From Pseudomonas berkeleyensis (lineage in GTDB: Bacteria; Pseudomonadota; Gammaproteobacteria; Pseudomonadales; Pseudomonadaceae), in the NCBI RefSeq assembly GCF_014109765.1, contig NZ_CP059139.1, positions 3,910,001 through 3,974,000 of the forward strand: a DNA stretch of 64,000 nucleotides. The letters run 5' to 3'. Positions within the stretch are counted from its first letter, which is position 1, and each line of letters opens with the position of its first letter. Below, piece by piece: positions 17,863-27,165 of this stretch. The notes beneath the pieces were generated by a model. That model searched no databases, was not told the origin of the DNA, and was given only the letters and a program-made list of their open reading frames with translations. A program made the position numbers and the translations under genes.

Positions 17863-18372
17863 GTGGAACGAGTCACCTTCGAGGATCGCAATTGCTCTGT
17901 CGCCCGCTCGGTGGATGTACTGGGCGACTGGTGGAACCTGCTGATCATCCGCGAGCTGCTCTGGGGCACGACCAAGTTCGATGAATTCCAGCGCAACCTG
18001 GAGATCTCCAAGGGCATCCTGTCCAAGCGCCTGAAGCTGCTCCAGGAATATGAGATCGTCGCCAAGCACTCCGTCGGTGCCGGCACCGAATACGCCCTGA
18101 CCGAGAAAGGACGTGCCCTGCACGTGATCATCATCGCCATGATGCAGTGGGGAGATAAGTGGAACCCGTTGCCGGAGGGAGCCCCGCTGATTCCCATCAA
18201 CCGCAAGACCGGAGCGACGCTCGCCCCGGTTCAACTGACGGATGTCAACGGCGAACCGCTTGCGCTGAAAGACCTCGGCCTGGTCGTCGGCCCAGGTGCG
18301 GATGAGACGACACGTGAGCGCCTGGACAAGCTGCGCCAGGCCGCTCAGCAGAGGGCTGAGGCCAGCCGCTGA
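17863..18372 (+). CDS. HxlR-family winged-helix transcriptional regulator
   Basis: A 169-residue protein starting at GTG with GGAG upstream. The HxlR core is clear: NCSVARSVDVLGDWWNLLIIRELLWG, the recognition region ISKGILSKRLKLLQEYEIV and the wing YALTEKGRALHVIIIAMMQWGDKW. One cysteine (Cys11) is in the position used by redox-sensing HxlR proteins. A C-terminal extension of about 55 residues carries a PINRKTGATLAPVQLTD segment seen in larger family members. Divergent from the DUF1329 operon; convergent with an MFS gene whose stop is adjacent. Confidence 0.9.
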   Translation: MERVTFEDRNCSVARSVDVLGDWWNLLIIRELLWGTTKFDEFQRNLEISKGILSKRLKLLQEYEIVAKHSVGAGTEYALTEKGRALHVIIIAMMQWGDKWNPLPEGAPLIPINRKTGATLAPVQLTDVNGEPLALKDLGLVVGPGADETTRERLDKLRQAAQQRAEASR

Positions 18373-19563
18373 TCAGCTCAGCTCCGCTTCGATCACCTGC
18401 ATACGGGCATGCCACTCGGAAAAGCGCAGGCTGACGAAAGCCAGCAATAGAAACAGCAGCGAAGCCAGCAACAAGCCGATGAAGCCGACGATGGGATAGA
18501 GCCACCCAGCGACAGCCGAACCAGTGCCGATGCCGGCGAACATGAACGATGCGGTCAGGGCCAGGGCGATGCCGCGTTGCTCGGGCATCAGCTCGACGAT
18601 GCGCCGCTGCTGCGACGGCCAGACGATATCGGTGGCCAGTGCCCAAATCACCAGGGCCAGCAACAACCCGCCGAACAGCCTTGGCATCGCTGCAAGGCCC
18701 AGCAGATCCAGCGCCAGCAAGCCGATGCCGATCAGCAGCAAACGCTCGGCACTGACCCGCAGCGCCAGACGCGTGACCAGCAGGTTACCGAGCACGCCCG
18801 CTACACCCAGCACGGTCAGCGCCAGGGTGATGTCGTCGGCGCTGCCGTGGAAATCGTTGCCGATGATCGGCGCCAGAAAGGCATAGGTGGCGAATACACC
18901 CGTGGTGACGAAGAACACCACCAGAAACGCGCTCAGCGAAGTGGCACTGGTCAGCAGCGTAATGACTTCAATCGGCGCAACGCGCTGGCCCACCACACGA
19001 TTTGGCACCCACGCCAGAATCATCGCCGCGATGAGCAGACCACTGGCGCCGATCCCGAAGAACAGGCTACGCGCTCCAAACTCATGGGCGAGCCAGGCGC
19101 TGATCGGCATGCCGGCCAAACCCGCGACACTCAGCCCGAGCAGCACGATGGCGATGGCGCTGCCCTGCTGCTCGCGCGTCACCAGGTTGGAGCCCAGGGC
19201 GCCAAGCACCGGGCCGATGAAGCCCGCGCCCAATCCCATCAGCACACGCGACGCCAAAAGCGTCTGGTAATCCGGCGCCGCGGCGAACAGCAGCGCGGCG
19301 ACGCTGAATATCGACAGCCCCAGCAGCACCTGGGCACGCCGGCGCAGATGGCCCAGGGTCATCTGCAGCAGCGGTGCGGCGAGCGCGAAGGCGATGCCGA
19401 ACACGGTGATCAACAGCGCGCTCTGGGCGATGCTCAAGGCCCAGGCGGCGGAGATCGCCTCCAGGCTGCCGACCACCGAAAGCGCGCCGACCGCCTGAAC
19501 GAAATACGCCAGGCTGAGCAGGCGTAGAGCGAGGCGATTCGCTGCATTAATAGGGCTGTGCAT
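18373..19563 (-). CDS. MFS transporter
   Basis: A 396-residue inner-membrane protein with about 12 hydrophobic segments, starting at the ATG at 19563 with GGAGAACC upstream. The second segment carries the MFS-like SRVLMGLGAGFIGPVLGALG, and the profile resembles drug-efflux DHA1 transporters (AraJ/YdeA-like). It is last in a three-gene minus-strand run with two SDR genes (21214 to 18373), so it may export a product or a toxic substrate handled by them. A strong hairpin separates it from the SDR gene upstream. Confidence 0.85.
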   Translation of the reverse strand: MHSPINAANRLALRLLSLAYFVQAVGALSVVGSLEAISAAWALSIAQSALLITVFGIAFALAAPLLQMTLGHLRRRAQVLLGLSIFSVAALLFAAAPDYQTLLASRVLMGLGAGFIGPVLGALGSNLVTREQQGSAIAIVLLGLSVAGLAGMPISAWLAHEFGARSLFFGIGASGLLIAAMILAWVPNRVVGQRVAPIEVITLLTSATSLSAFLVVFFVTTGVFATYAFLAPIIGNDFHGSADDITLALTVLGVAGVLGNLLVTRLALRVSAERLLLIGIGLLALDLLGLAAMPRLFGGLLLALVIWALATDIVWPSQQRRIVELMPEQRGIALALTASFMFAGIGTGSAVAGWLYPIVGFIGLLLASLLFLLLAFVSLRFSEWHARMQVIEAELS

Positions 19564-19588
19564 GAGGTTCTCCAGGGGTGCACGAGAA

Positions 19589-19615
19589 CGCCCGACCTCG
19601 TGATGAGGTCGGGCG
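19589..19615 (-). terminator. Strong hairpin between SDR and MFS genes (attenuator or terminator)
   Basis: CGCCCGACCTC and GAGGTCGGGCG form an 11-bp perfect stem with a 5-nt loop, lying 7 bp past the SDR stop and 26 bp before the MFS start. There is no clear T-run, so it may be an mRNA-stability element or partial terminator lowering MFS expression. Confidence 0.5.
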
Positions 19616-19621
19616 CCGGGC

Positions 19622-20386
19622 TCAGGCAACGGGGATGGGGTTGTCGATAATCGACTGGTTGAACTGGTTAACCAGTGCGTGCTCGTTCGGCCCGACGTTG
19701 GCGCGCAGTGCCGTGATGCCGTCGACGATCACCTCGGTGGTCGCCGTCTCCAGCTTGGTCAGGGTCTCGGCGATGAAGGCGTCCAGCGGCATGGCGCGCG
19801 CGTCGCCGCTCTTGTGGATCAGGTCGGTGTCGACCCATGGCGGCGCGATCTCCAGCACCTTGACGCTGGTGTCGCGCAGCATGAAGCGCTGCGACAGACT
19901 GTAGGAATGGATGGCCGCCTTGGTCGCCGAGTACAGCGCGGTCACCGCAATCGGGATGAACGCCAGCACCGAGCTGTTGTTGATGATGGTGGCATCCGGC
20001 TGGCGCTTGAGGTGCTCGACGAAGGCCGCGCTGACCCGCACCGGGCCGAGCAGGTTGGTGGTCACCAGGCCGACCGCCTGTTCATCGTCGAGGTCGCCCG
20101 AGGCGGCATCGTCGAACGGCATGATGCCGGCGTTGTTGATCACCACGTTGAGGTCCGGGTGGCGTGCGATCACCTGCTGCGCCACGTCCTTAATCTGCTG
20201 CGCGTCGTTGATGTCCAGCACCACGGTGTCGATGCCGGGGTTGGCGCGGGCGATCTCGTCGAGCAGCGCCTGGCGGCGGCCGGCGATAATCACCTTGTTG
20301 CCACGTTGGTGAAAGGCTTCGGCCAGGCCGCGACCGATGCCCGAGGTGCCGCCGGTGATGAAGATGGTATTTGCGCTGAGTTTCAT
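19622..20386 (-). CDS. SDR-family oxidoreductase, DltE-like
   Basis: A 254-residue short-chain dehydrogenase close to the DltE/YdfG type: TGGTSGIGRGLAEAFHQRG at the cofactor site, NNAG near residue 85, Ser (NNSSVLAF), YSATK near residue 150, and a late APPWVDTDLIHKSGD. Members of this branch are often stress- or aldehyde-related oxidoreductases. It follows the SDR at 20414 with a 27-bp gap and precedes the MFS gene, so the three are probably one transcript, divergent from a GlxA-type regulator. Confidence 0.87.
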   Translation of the reverse strand: MKLSANTIFITGGTSGIGRGLAEAFHQRGNKVIIAGRRQALLDEIARANPGIDTVVLDINDAQQIKDVAQQVIARHPDLNVVINNAGIMPFDDAASGDLDDEQAVGLVTTNLLGPVRVSAAFVEHLKRQPDATIINNSSVLAFIPIAVTALYSATKAAIHSYSLSQRFMLRDTSVKVLEIAPPWVDTDLIHKSGDARAMPLDAFIAETLTKLETATTEVIVDGITALRANVGPNEHALVNQFNQSIIDNPIPVA

Positions 20387-20413
20387 GGTGATGCTCCTGT
20401 TATGAAGGGTCGG

Positions 20414-21214
20414 TTAACGCTGAACGCTGTAGCGCGGTGCGGGCTGATTGGTGGAAAGCTGGTTGAACATGGCCTTGCGCGCCGCCTCGTAGGCATGCCA
20501 CTGGCTGGCGTCGTGCAGCGATGGAATGGAGATCAGTTCGCCGCGATCGAAGTCGATCAGTGCGGCGTCGACCAGGGCGCTGGCCGGCATCACGATGCCT
20601 GGGTCGAGGTGCTCAAGCGGCAGGCCGCCGTTGTCCCAGAATTCGGTGGCAGTGGCGCCCGGCAGCACGGCCTGGACGCGTACGCCCTTGTCGGCCAGCT
20701 CGTGGTGCAGCGACTGGCTGAAGGCGGTGACGAACGCCTTGCTGCCGCCGTACACGCCGTTGAGTACTTCCGGGGTGATGCTGACGATGGACGAGATATT
20801 GATGATGGCGCCGTTGCCGCGCTCGACGAAGCCGGGGATGGCCGCGTAGCTCAGGCGCATCAGCGCGGTGACGTTGAGGTCGATCATCCGCGTCATCAGG
20901 CCGACATCACTGGCCAGCAGCGGCGTGTGGGTGCCGATGCCCGCGTTGTTGACCAGCAGGGTGATGCTCGCGTCCTGCTTGAGCTTGGCTTCCACGTTAG
21001 CCAGGCTGGCGGCGTCGCCCAGGTCGGCCTGCAGCACCTCGACCATGCGCTGGGTGTCGTCGGTGATGCGGCGGGCCAGGTCATTGAGGCGGTCACGGTT
21101 GCGGGCGACCAGAATCAGGTCGTAGCCACGCTGGGCCAGGCGTTCGGCGTACAGCGCGCCGATGCCGGAAGATGCGCCAGTGACCAGTGCGGTGCCTTTC
21201 GATGCAGTATTCAT
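20414..21214 (-). CDS. SDR-family oxidoreductase
   Basis: A 266-residue short-chain dehydrogenase starting at the ATG at 21214 (GGAG upstream). TGASSGIG, NNAGIGTHTPL, Ser (INISSIV) and YGGSK mark the active site. The C-terminal part (HDASQWHAYEAARKAMFNQLS) is typical of the bacterial DltE/YqjQ-like branch. First gene of the SDR-SDR-MFS run, facing away from the GlxA regulator at 21324 across a dyad. Confidence 0.88.
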   Translation of the reverse strand: MNTASKGTALVTGASSGIGALYAERLAQRGYDLILVARNRDRLNDLARRITDDTQRMVEVLQADLGDAASLANVEAKLKQDASITLLVNNAGIGTHTPLLASDVGLMTRMIDLNVTALMRLSYAAIPGFVERGNGAIINISSIVSITPEVLNGVYGGSKAFVTAFSQSLHHELADKGVRVQAVLPGATATEFWDNGGLPLEHLDPGIVMPASALVDAALIDFDRGELISIPSLHDASQWHAYEAARKAMFNQLSTNQPAPRYSVQR

Positions 21215-21270
21215 GGTGTGTCTCCAAGTGCGTTGGGCTTGGGACACATCATGGCGAGGATGGGCAAAGA

Positions 21271-21300
21271 CCTAAATGACGTATACAGTCATGTTTTAGG
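21271..21300. promoter_or_regulatory. 30-bp imperfect palindrome in the SDR/GlxA divergent promoter
   Basis: CCTAAA at 21271 and TTTAGG ending at 21300 are perfect outer arms, with GAC/GTC inner arms, centred 24 bp before the GlxA regulator start codon region and about 71 bp before the SDR start. A probable operator for the GlxA-type regulator. Confidence 0.55.
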
Positions 21301-21323
21301 ACACGCCTGATACGAGACTCACC

Positions 21324-22274
21324 ATGCACAGAATCGGCTACCTGCTCTCCGACGACTTCCAGGTGCTTTCGCTGGCTACCCAGACCGTCTTCGAATACGC
21401 CAACGTCGTCGCCGAGACGCCCTTCTACTCCATCGAATTCTTCTCCGTCACCGGCGGCATCGTGCGCTCGTCCCTGGGCCTGGGCATCGAAACTCGCGCG
21501 CTGAACAACCCCGGCCTGGCCGACACCTGGATGATCGCCGGGGTCAACAAGCCGCTGGAAACGCCGCCGAGCGAGGCCGCCCTGGCCTTCGTGCACCAGG
21601 CCGGGCAGCAGGCGCGCCGCGTCGCCGGCATCTGCACCGGCGGCTTCGTGCTGGCCCAGGCCGGCCTGCTCGATGGCCGCCGTGCAACCACCCACTGGGC
21701 CTACGGCGCCGCCCTGCAAAGGCTGTATCCGCAGATCAGCGTCGAGGACGATCGCATCTTCATCATCGATGGCAACGTGTGGACTTCTGCCGGCATGACC
21801 GCTGGCCTGGATCTGGCACTCGGCATGGTGGAAAAGGATCTCGGCCCTGAAGTGGCGCGCTCGGTGGCGCACAAACTGGTTATGCACCAGCGCCGCTCGG
21901 GCGGACAGTCACAACACTCGGAGATGCTCACTCTCGCGCCAAAATCCGACCGCATCCAGAACGCCCTGAACTACGCCCGGCAGAACCTGCACAAGCCGCT
22001 CAGCGTCGAGGAACTGGCCGAAGCCGTGCACCTCAGCCCGCGTCAGTTCACCCGGGTGTTCACCGCTGAGACCGGGCAATCCCCGGCCAAGGCCATCGAA
22101 CGCCTGCGCCTGGAGGCCGCACGGGTGATGATCGAACAGAGCCGCCATTCGCTGGACGTGATCGCCAAGGAAACCGGCTTTCGCGACCGCCGCCACATGC
22201 GCGAAGTGTTCATTCGCGGCTTCGGCATCCCACCCCAGGCAATACGCCGCGACGTGCGGGGCGTGAAGGCCTGA
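21324..22274 (+). CDS. GlxA-family transcriptional regulator (DJ-1/PfpI-like plus AraC HTH)
   Basis: A 316-residue protein. Residues 1-190 form a DJ-1/PfpI-like sensor domain with the nucleophile-elbow segment GICTGGFVLAQAGLL and TTHWAYG; the C-terminal 100 residues are an AraC double HTH (LSVEELAEAVHLSPRQFTRVF and VIAKETGFRDRRHMREVF). This class usually senses small amines or other metabolites and activates adjacent genes. It is divergent from the SDR-SDR-MFS run (109 bp gap) and upstream of the Old Yellow Enzyme gene. Confidence 0.9.
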   Translation: MHRIGYLLSDDFQVLSLATQTVFEYANVVAETPFYSIEFFSVTGGIVRSSLGLGIETRALNNPGLADTWMIAGVNKPLETPPSEAALAFVHQAGQQARRVAGICTGGFVLAQAGLLDGRRATTHWAYGAALQRLYPQISVEDDRIFIIDGNVWTSAGMTAGLDLALGMVEKDLGPEVARSVAHKLVMHQRRSGGQSQHSEMLTLAPKSDRIQNALNYARQNLHKPLSVEELAEAVHLSPRQFTRVFTAETGQSPAKAIERLRLEAARVMIEQSRHSLDVIAKETGFRDRRHMREVFIRGFGIPPQAIRRDVRGVKA

Positions 22275-22294
22275 GCGAGTCACGTGAACAGTCA

Positions 22295-22325
22295 TTGACA
22301 TTAAAGTGAACTTCAACGTTAAGGT
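22295..22325 (+). promoter_or_regulatory. MerR-type promoter upstream of the Old Yellow Enzyme gene
   Basis: TTGACA (22295-22300) and TAAGGT (22320-22325) are separated by 19 bp, the overlong spacing typical of MerR-activated promoters, and TAAGGT is also the -10 of the classical mer promoter. A dyad TTAAAGTGAACTTCAA (6 of 8 pairs) fills the spacer from 22301 to 22316. A closely related dyad lies before the MerR gene at 14499. Confidence 0.75.
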
Positions 22326-22353
22326 CGCCTCACCCTAAGCCGAGGAGGCGCTG

Positions 22354-23589
<1,236 letters not shown>

Positions 23590-23609
23590 AAGGTAATCGA
23601 GCAGCGCGC

Positions 23610-24005
23610 CTATTCAGGTTTCTGGCAAACGACCTCGACATTGATACCGTCAGGATCGAAGACGTAAGCGGCATAGTAATGATCGTGATAGCGATGCCTG
23701 ATGCCAGGTACGCCGTTATCACGACCACCGGTTCTCAGCGCCTCGCGATGGAACGCATCGACCAGGGCCCGTTCTTCGACCGCGAAAGCGATATGGCTGC
23801 CCTTGCCTGGCTCTTCCTCATCGTGAAGCCAGAGGCAGGGGTAGCCACCCACGCCAAGCCCGTACCGGGTGCCACCGGTACGAGTGCGCTCGGGTGGAAC
23901 AGTGATGATTATCTTGAAACCCAATGGAGCCAGGGCGAGTTCGTAGAACCGACAGGATGCCGCAGCGTCCCTCACGGCGAATTCGACATGGTCAAGAATG
24001 CTCAT
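23610..24005 (-). CDS. VOC-family (glyoxalase-like) protein
   Basis: A 131-residue single-module VOC protein. I choose the ATG at 24005 (GGGGGAAG upstream) rather than that at 24023. It starts ILDHVEFAVRD...SCRFYELALAPLG and ends DHYYAAYVFDPDGINVEVVC, the paired beta-alpha-beta-beta-beta modules with conserved His and Glu metal ligands. Substrate unknown. It shares strand and layout with the next VOC gene, 69 bp upstream, and may be a tandem-duplicate partner. Confidence 0.85.
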   Translation of the reverse strand: MSILDHVEFAVRDAAASCRFYELALAPLGFKIIITVPPERTRTGGTRYGLGVGGYPCLWLHDEEEPGKGSHIAFAVEERALVDAFHREALRTGGRDNGVPGIRHRYHDHYYAAYVFDPDGINVEVVCQKPE

Positions 24006-24074
24006 CGATACTTCCCCCTTCATGAATCTTCTGTCGCCGCTCAGCGCTAGCGATCATGTGTACACATCTCTCGA

Positions 24075-24476
24075 TCAATGCCCGTGTTGCCAGCTCTTGT
24101 AGACGAACTCCAGGCTATAGCCATCTAGATCGCGAACATTCGCGGCGTAGTAGCGAGGGTCATAGTGCAGCCGAGCACCAGGGGCTCCGGCATCCGTAGC
24201 ACCTGCGGCCAACGCGGCGGCGTATGCCGCATCGACAGCGTCGCAGCTATCGGCGACGAAGCCGACATGCACGGCACGGGTATCGACCGCCCCCTCACGC
24301 AGCCAGAAAAACATGCGCCCCTGTGCGCCAAAACCCTTGAGATCAGGATGTCCCGGTGGGCCGTTCTTGCCGTCGTAATCGAGCCGGTTACGAATACCGA
24401 GCGGAGCCAGTGCCTGTGAGTAGAACTGCACCGCAGCATCGACGTTTTTCACCGAAAGAAAAATATGGTCAAGCAT
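24075..24476 (-). CDS. VOC-family (glyoxalase-like) protein
   Basis: A 133-residue VOC protein: MLDHIFLSVKNVDAAVQFYSQALAPLG at the start, HVGFVAD in the middle and DPRYYAANVRDLDGYSLEFVY at the end, with the usual His/Glu metal positions. It resembles the VOC gene just downstream and lies 13 bp after the SDR at 24490, so these three minus-strand genes probably form one operon, divergent from an AraC regulator. Confidence 0.86.
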   Translation of the reverse strand: MLDHIFLSVKNVDAAVQFYSQALAPLGIRNRLDYDGKNGPPGHPDLKGFGAQGRMFFWLREGAVDTRAVHVGFVADSCDAVDAAYAAALAAGATDAGAPGARLHYDPRYYAANVRDLDGYSLEFVYKSWQHGH

Positions 24477-24489
24477 TTCGCCGCTCCCT

Positions 24490-25233
24490 TCAGATGATGT
24501 AACCGCCAGCGACTTCGATGGACTGGCCGTTGATCCAGCTGCCGTCGGCAGTCAGCAGCATAGCGATCACACGTGCGACCTCCTCAGGCTCACCGATGCG
24601 TCCCAGGGCTGTCTGGCCCGCGAGCAAGGTCTCGAAATCTGCGTTCAGTCCACCGCCCAACTCGGTACGCACAGGCCCGGGTGAAACGGCGTTTACACGG
24701 ATGCGGCGCTCACCGAACTCCTTAGCCATGTAACGCGTGAGCACCTCCAGCCCCGTCTTGAAGGCTGCATAAGGCGCAACGCCTACGGTCGCCACGCGGG
24801 TGGTTGCACTGGTGACATTGACGATACCTGCCCCTTCCTGCAGCAAAGGCAGTAGGGTTTGCGTCAAGAAGAACGGCCCCTTCAGATGCACATTCAGCAG
24901 GCCATCGAATTGCGCCGGGGTGACGTTCTCGATGGGGTTGAACAGTCCATAGCCGGCGTTGTTGATCAACCCCGTCAGCCCACGTGCTTGAAACTCGCGG
25001 GTCAGGACGTCCACCACCTCATCGCGAAATGCGTGAAAGCTCTCTACCTCACTGACATCCAGCTTCAGTGCCACGGCCTTGCCACCTTCTGTCTGGATCT
25101 GTTCGACCACTTCAGCAGCACGCAGTGGGTGGCTGTTGTAAGTCAGAATCACGCCCAGACCGCGACGGGCGCACTCGATGGCCGTGCTGGCACCGATGCC
25201 TCGACTTCCACCTGTAATGACGATTGTACTCAT
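24490..25233 (-). CDS. SDR-family oxidoreductase
   Basis: A 247-residue short-chain dehydrogenase: TGGSRGIG (cofactor), NNAGYGLFN, Ser in NVTSATT and the catalytic YAAFK. The C terminus WINGQSIEVAGGYII nearly repeats that of the SDR at 10242 and both are divergent from AraC_N-type regulators, so the two modules are paralogous. First gene of a likely SDR-VOC-VOC operon. Confidence 0.88.
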   Translation of the reverse strand: MSTIVITGGSRGIGASTAIECARRGLGVILTYNSHPLRAAEVVEQIQTEGGKAVALKLDVSEVESFHAFRDEVVDVLTREFQARGLTGLINNAGYGLFNPIENVTPAQFDGLLNVHLKGPFFLTQTLLPLLQEGAGIVNVTSATTRVATVGVAPYAAFKTGLEVLTRYMAKEFGERRIRVNAVSPGPVRTELGGGLNADFETLLAGQTALGRIGEPEEVARVIAMLLTADGSWINGQSIEVAGGYII

Positions 25234-25367
25234 CTCGACAGCTCCCTCGTTTGGATGCGCAAACGATAGGGAACAGGGTCAGGGGACACACACCCATTAC
25301 TGGCAGATTCCTGCCTATTTCTACCTTCCACCTTGTGAGCAATATCAAGACAGGCTCAAATGGCGGT

Positions 25368-26255
25368 ATGAACGATCAACTCGAAGAACTACGCGCGCTT
25401 ACCGCTCATGCCGAGAACCGACGCACCGAGACAGGTATTCCGCGCGTCGCCATGGTTCAGGGCGAAATACCCGAACACCAGTTGGCGGCAGTCTACGACC
25501 CCATGGTCAACCTGATCCTGCGTGGCAGCAAGTCGATATCCATTGGCGGCAGAACGCTACACTACGACTCTGCTACCTATTTCGTGATGTCCGTAGGCCT
25601 GCCTGCTGCAGGACAGGTGCATGCCGATGAATCAGGCGCGCCTTATCTGGCAGTCGCCTTGTCACTCGATGCCAAGGTCATTGCTGATCTGTTGTACGAC
25701 CTGCCTGATCCTCTCACCCGAGACAAGGAGCACAAGGCCTTCTCCGTCGCCCAGGTAACCCGCGAATTACTGGACGCCTGGGTGCGCATGCTGCGCCTGA
25801 TGCAACGCCCAGAGGAGATCGCCGCGCTCGCCCCCGCCTACGAACGCGAGATTCTCTATCGCGTACTGCAGGGATCGATGGGCTGGATGTTGCACGACAT
25901 TGTCTCCCCCGATAGCGCACTGGCTCGAATCAACACAGCGATTCAGCGAATTCGCCAGGACTACGCGCAGCCGTTGCGCATTGATGAACTGGCCGCGCAC
26001 TCTGCCATGAGCGTGTCCGCCTTCCACCGGCACTTCAAGACCGTCACCGCGCTGAGCCCGCTGCAATACCAAAAGCAGATCCGCCTGCTGCAGGCTCGCA
26101 CCCTCCTGCTTACAGCTGGACGTAGCGTGACCGCCGCAGCACACGAAGTGGGCTACGAAAGCCCGACCCAGTTCGGTCGGGAGTACACCCGTGAGTTCGG
26201 TGTATCACCCGCCAGGGACACCGCGAGAATTGCCCAGCAAATGAAGGCGGACTGA
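25368..26255 (+). CDS. AraC-family transcriptional regulator with AraC_N domain
   Basis: A 295-residue protein; the ATG at 25368 is the best start because it begins the conserved MNDQLEELRALTAHAENR segment. The AraC_N domain (VNLILRGSKSISIGGRTLHY) precedes the HTH pair (LRIDELAAHSAMSVSAFHRHF and VTAAAHEVGYESPTQFGREYTREFG). Divergent from the SDR gene at 25233 with 134 bp between, which marks it as that operon's regulator. Similar in sequence and layout to the regulator at 9231. Confidence 0.9.
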   Translation: MNDQLEELRALTAHAENRRTETGIPRVAMVQGEIPEHQLAAVYDPMVNLILRGSKSISIGGRTLHYDSATYFVMSVGLPAAGQVHADESGAPYLAVALSLDAKVIADLLYDLPDPLTRDKEHKAFSVAQVTRELLDAWVRMLRLMQRPEEIAALAPAYEREILYRVLQGSMGWMLHDIVSPDSALARINTAIQRIRQDYAQPLRIDELAAHSAMSVSAFHRHFKTVTALSPLQYQKQIRLLQARTLLLTAGRSVTAAAHEVGYESPTQFGREYTREFGVSPARDTARIAQQMKAD

Positions 26256-26298
26256 TCATCTGCTTGCGCGGCAACTCTGCGAACGGGGCTTTGCATGT

Positions 26299-27066
26299 TC
26301 AGAATGCCAGCACCTCACCATCTTGCGGAATCAGCACCTCGACCTGCGCGCGGGTAGCGGCCTCGGCCAACGCCAGGCGGCTGACCGGGCAGTGGCTGAT
26401 CGCCTCGAGGTGATTGGCCACCACTGCCGCACCACTCAACTGGGCGAACTCGATCACCTCATCGATGCCCATGATGATGTCGCCGCCCAGGTCGAAACGC
26501 GCACCACCTGCCGGCACCACACTGACGGCAGGTCGATGCTCGCGCACGCAGGCACGCACCGCATCGGTGAGCAGCGTGTCGCCCGCGAGGTACAGGCTCG
26601 GCTCACCCGGCATCTCGATCAGAAAACCGACACCGTGCTCCATCAGGCGCCCGACGATTCCCAGGCCATGGGTGCAGCGGATGGTGCGAATGCGTCCGCC
26701 GAGAAAGGGGCCGGGGTATTCATGCTCTGGCAACAACACCTGCACGTTCAGGCCACGCTGTCGCAGGTAGCTGGCGTCGTGCGGCGTGCAGATCACCGGA
26801 ATCTGCCGCTCGCGCAGCCACTGGGTGCCGGCACGATCCAGGTGATCGAAATGACCTTTCTGGCAATGGGTGATCAGGCAGTGAGTGACCGACTCCAGCG
26901 CGGCGCGAGCACCGACTGGCAACTCGACCATTGGGTTGCGCTGGCGAGCGCCGAACAATCGCAGCGGTGGTAACGCGCCCTGCCGGGCCAGCATGGGGTC
27001 GACCAGAACGCGGTACTGGCCGAATTCGATGATGATGGTGGCGTTACGCAGTTGCTGAATCTTCAT
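26299..27066 (-). CDS. MBL-fold metallo-hydrolase
   Basis: A 255-residue beta-lactamase-fold protein of the UlaG-like type, starting at the ATG at 27066. It begins IQQLRNATIIIEFGQYRVLVDPML. The metal-binding segment reads LITHCQKGHFDHLDRAG: an HFDH core with the preceding His displaced by four residues instead of the usual one. Other ligand positions (GDTLLTDA, NHLEAISHCP) look intact. The reaction is unknown. The start codon lies immediately after a hairpin that contains the RBS. Divergent from the GlxA-type regulator at 27166. Confidence 0.85.
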   Translation of the reverse strand: MKIQQLRNATIIIEFGQYRVLVDPMLARQGALPPLRLFGARQRNPMVELPVGARAALESVTHCLITHCQKGHFDHLDRAGTQWLRERQIPVICTPHDASYLRQRGLNVQVLLPEHEYPGPFLGGRIRTIRCTHGLGIVGRLMEHGVGFLIEMPGEPSLYLAGDTLLTDAVRACVREHRPAVSVVPAGGARFDLGGDIIMGIDEVIEFAQLSGAAVVANHLEAISHCPVSRLALAEAATRAQVEVLIPQDGEVLAF

Positions 27067-27070
27067 GAAA

Positions 27071-27091
27071 AGCCCTCGGGTTCTGAGGGCT
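27071..27091 (-). promoter_or_regulatory. RBS-sequestering hairpin before the MBL gene
   Basis: AGCCCTC and GAGGGCT form a perfect 7-bp stem with a 7-nt loop; on the mRNA the 3' arm contains the GAGGG ribosome-binding site and is followed by TTTTC and the ATG. Translation, or transcription, could be gated here. Confidence 0.6.
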
Positions 27092-27165
27092 CCATGCTGC
27101 CTATCCGGCTTCAGGGCAATAATGGCAGTATTGGACATCTTTGATTCATTTCAGGCCATCACTCC

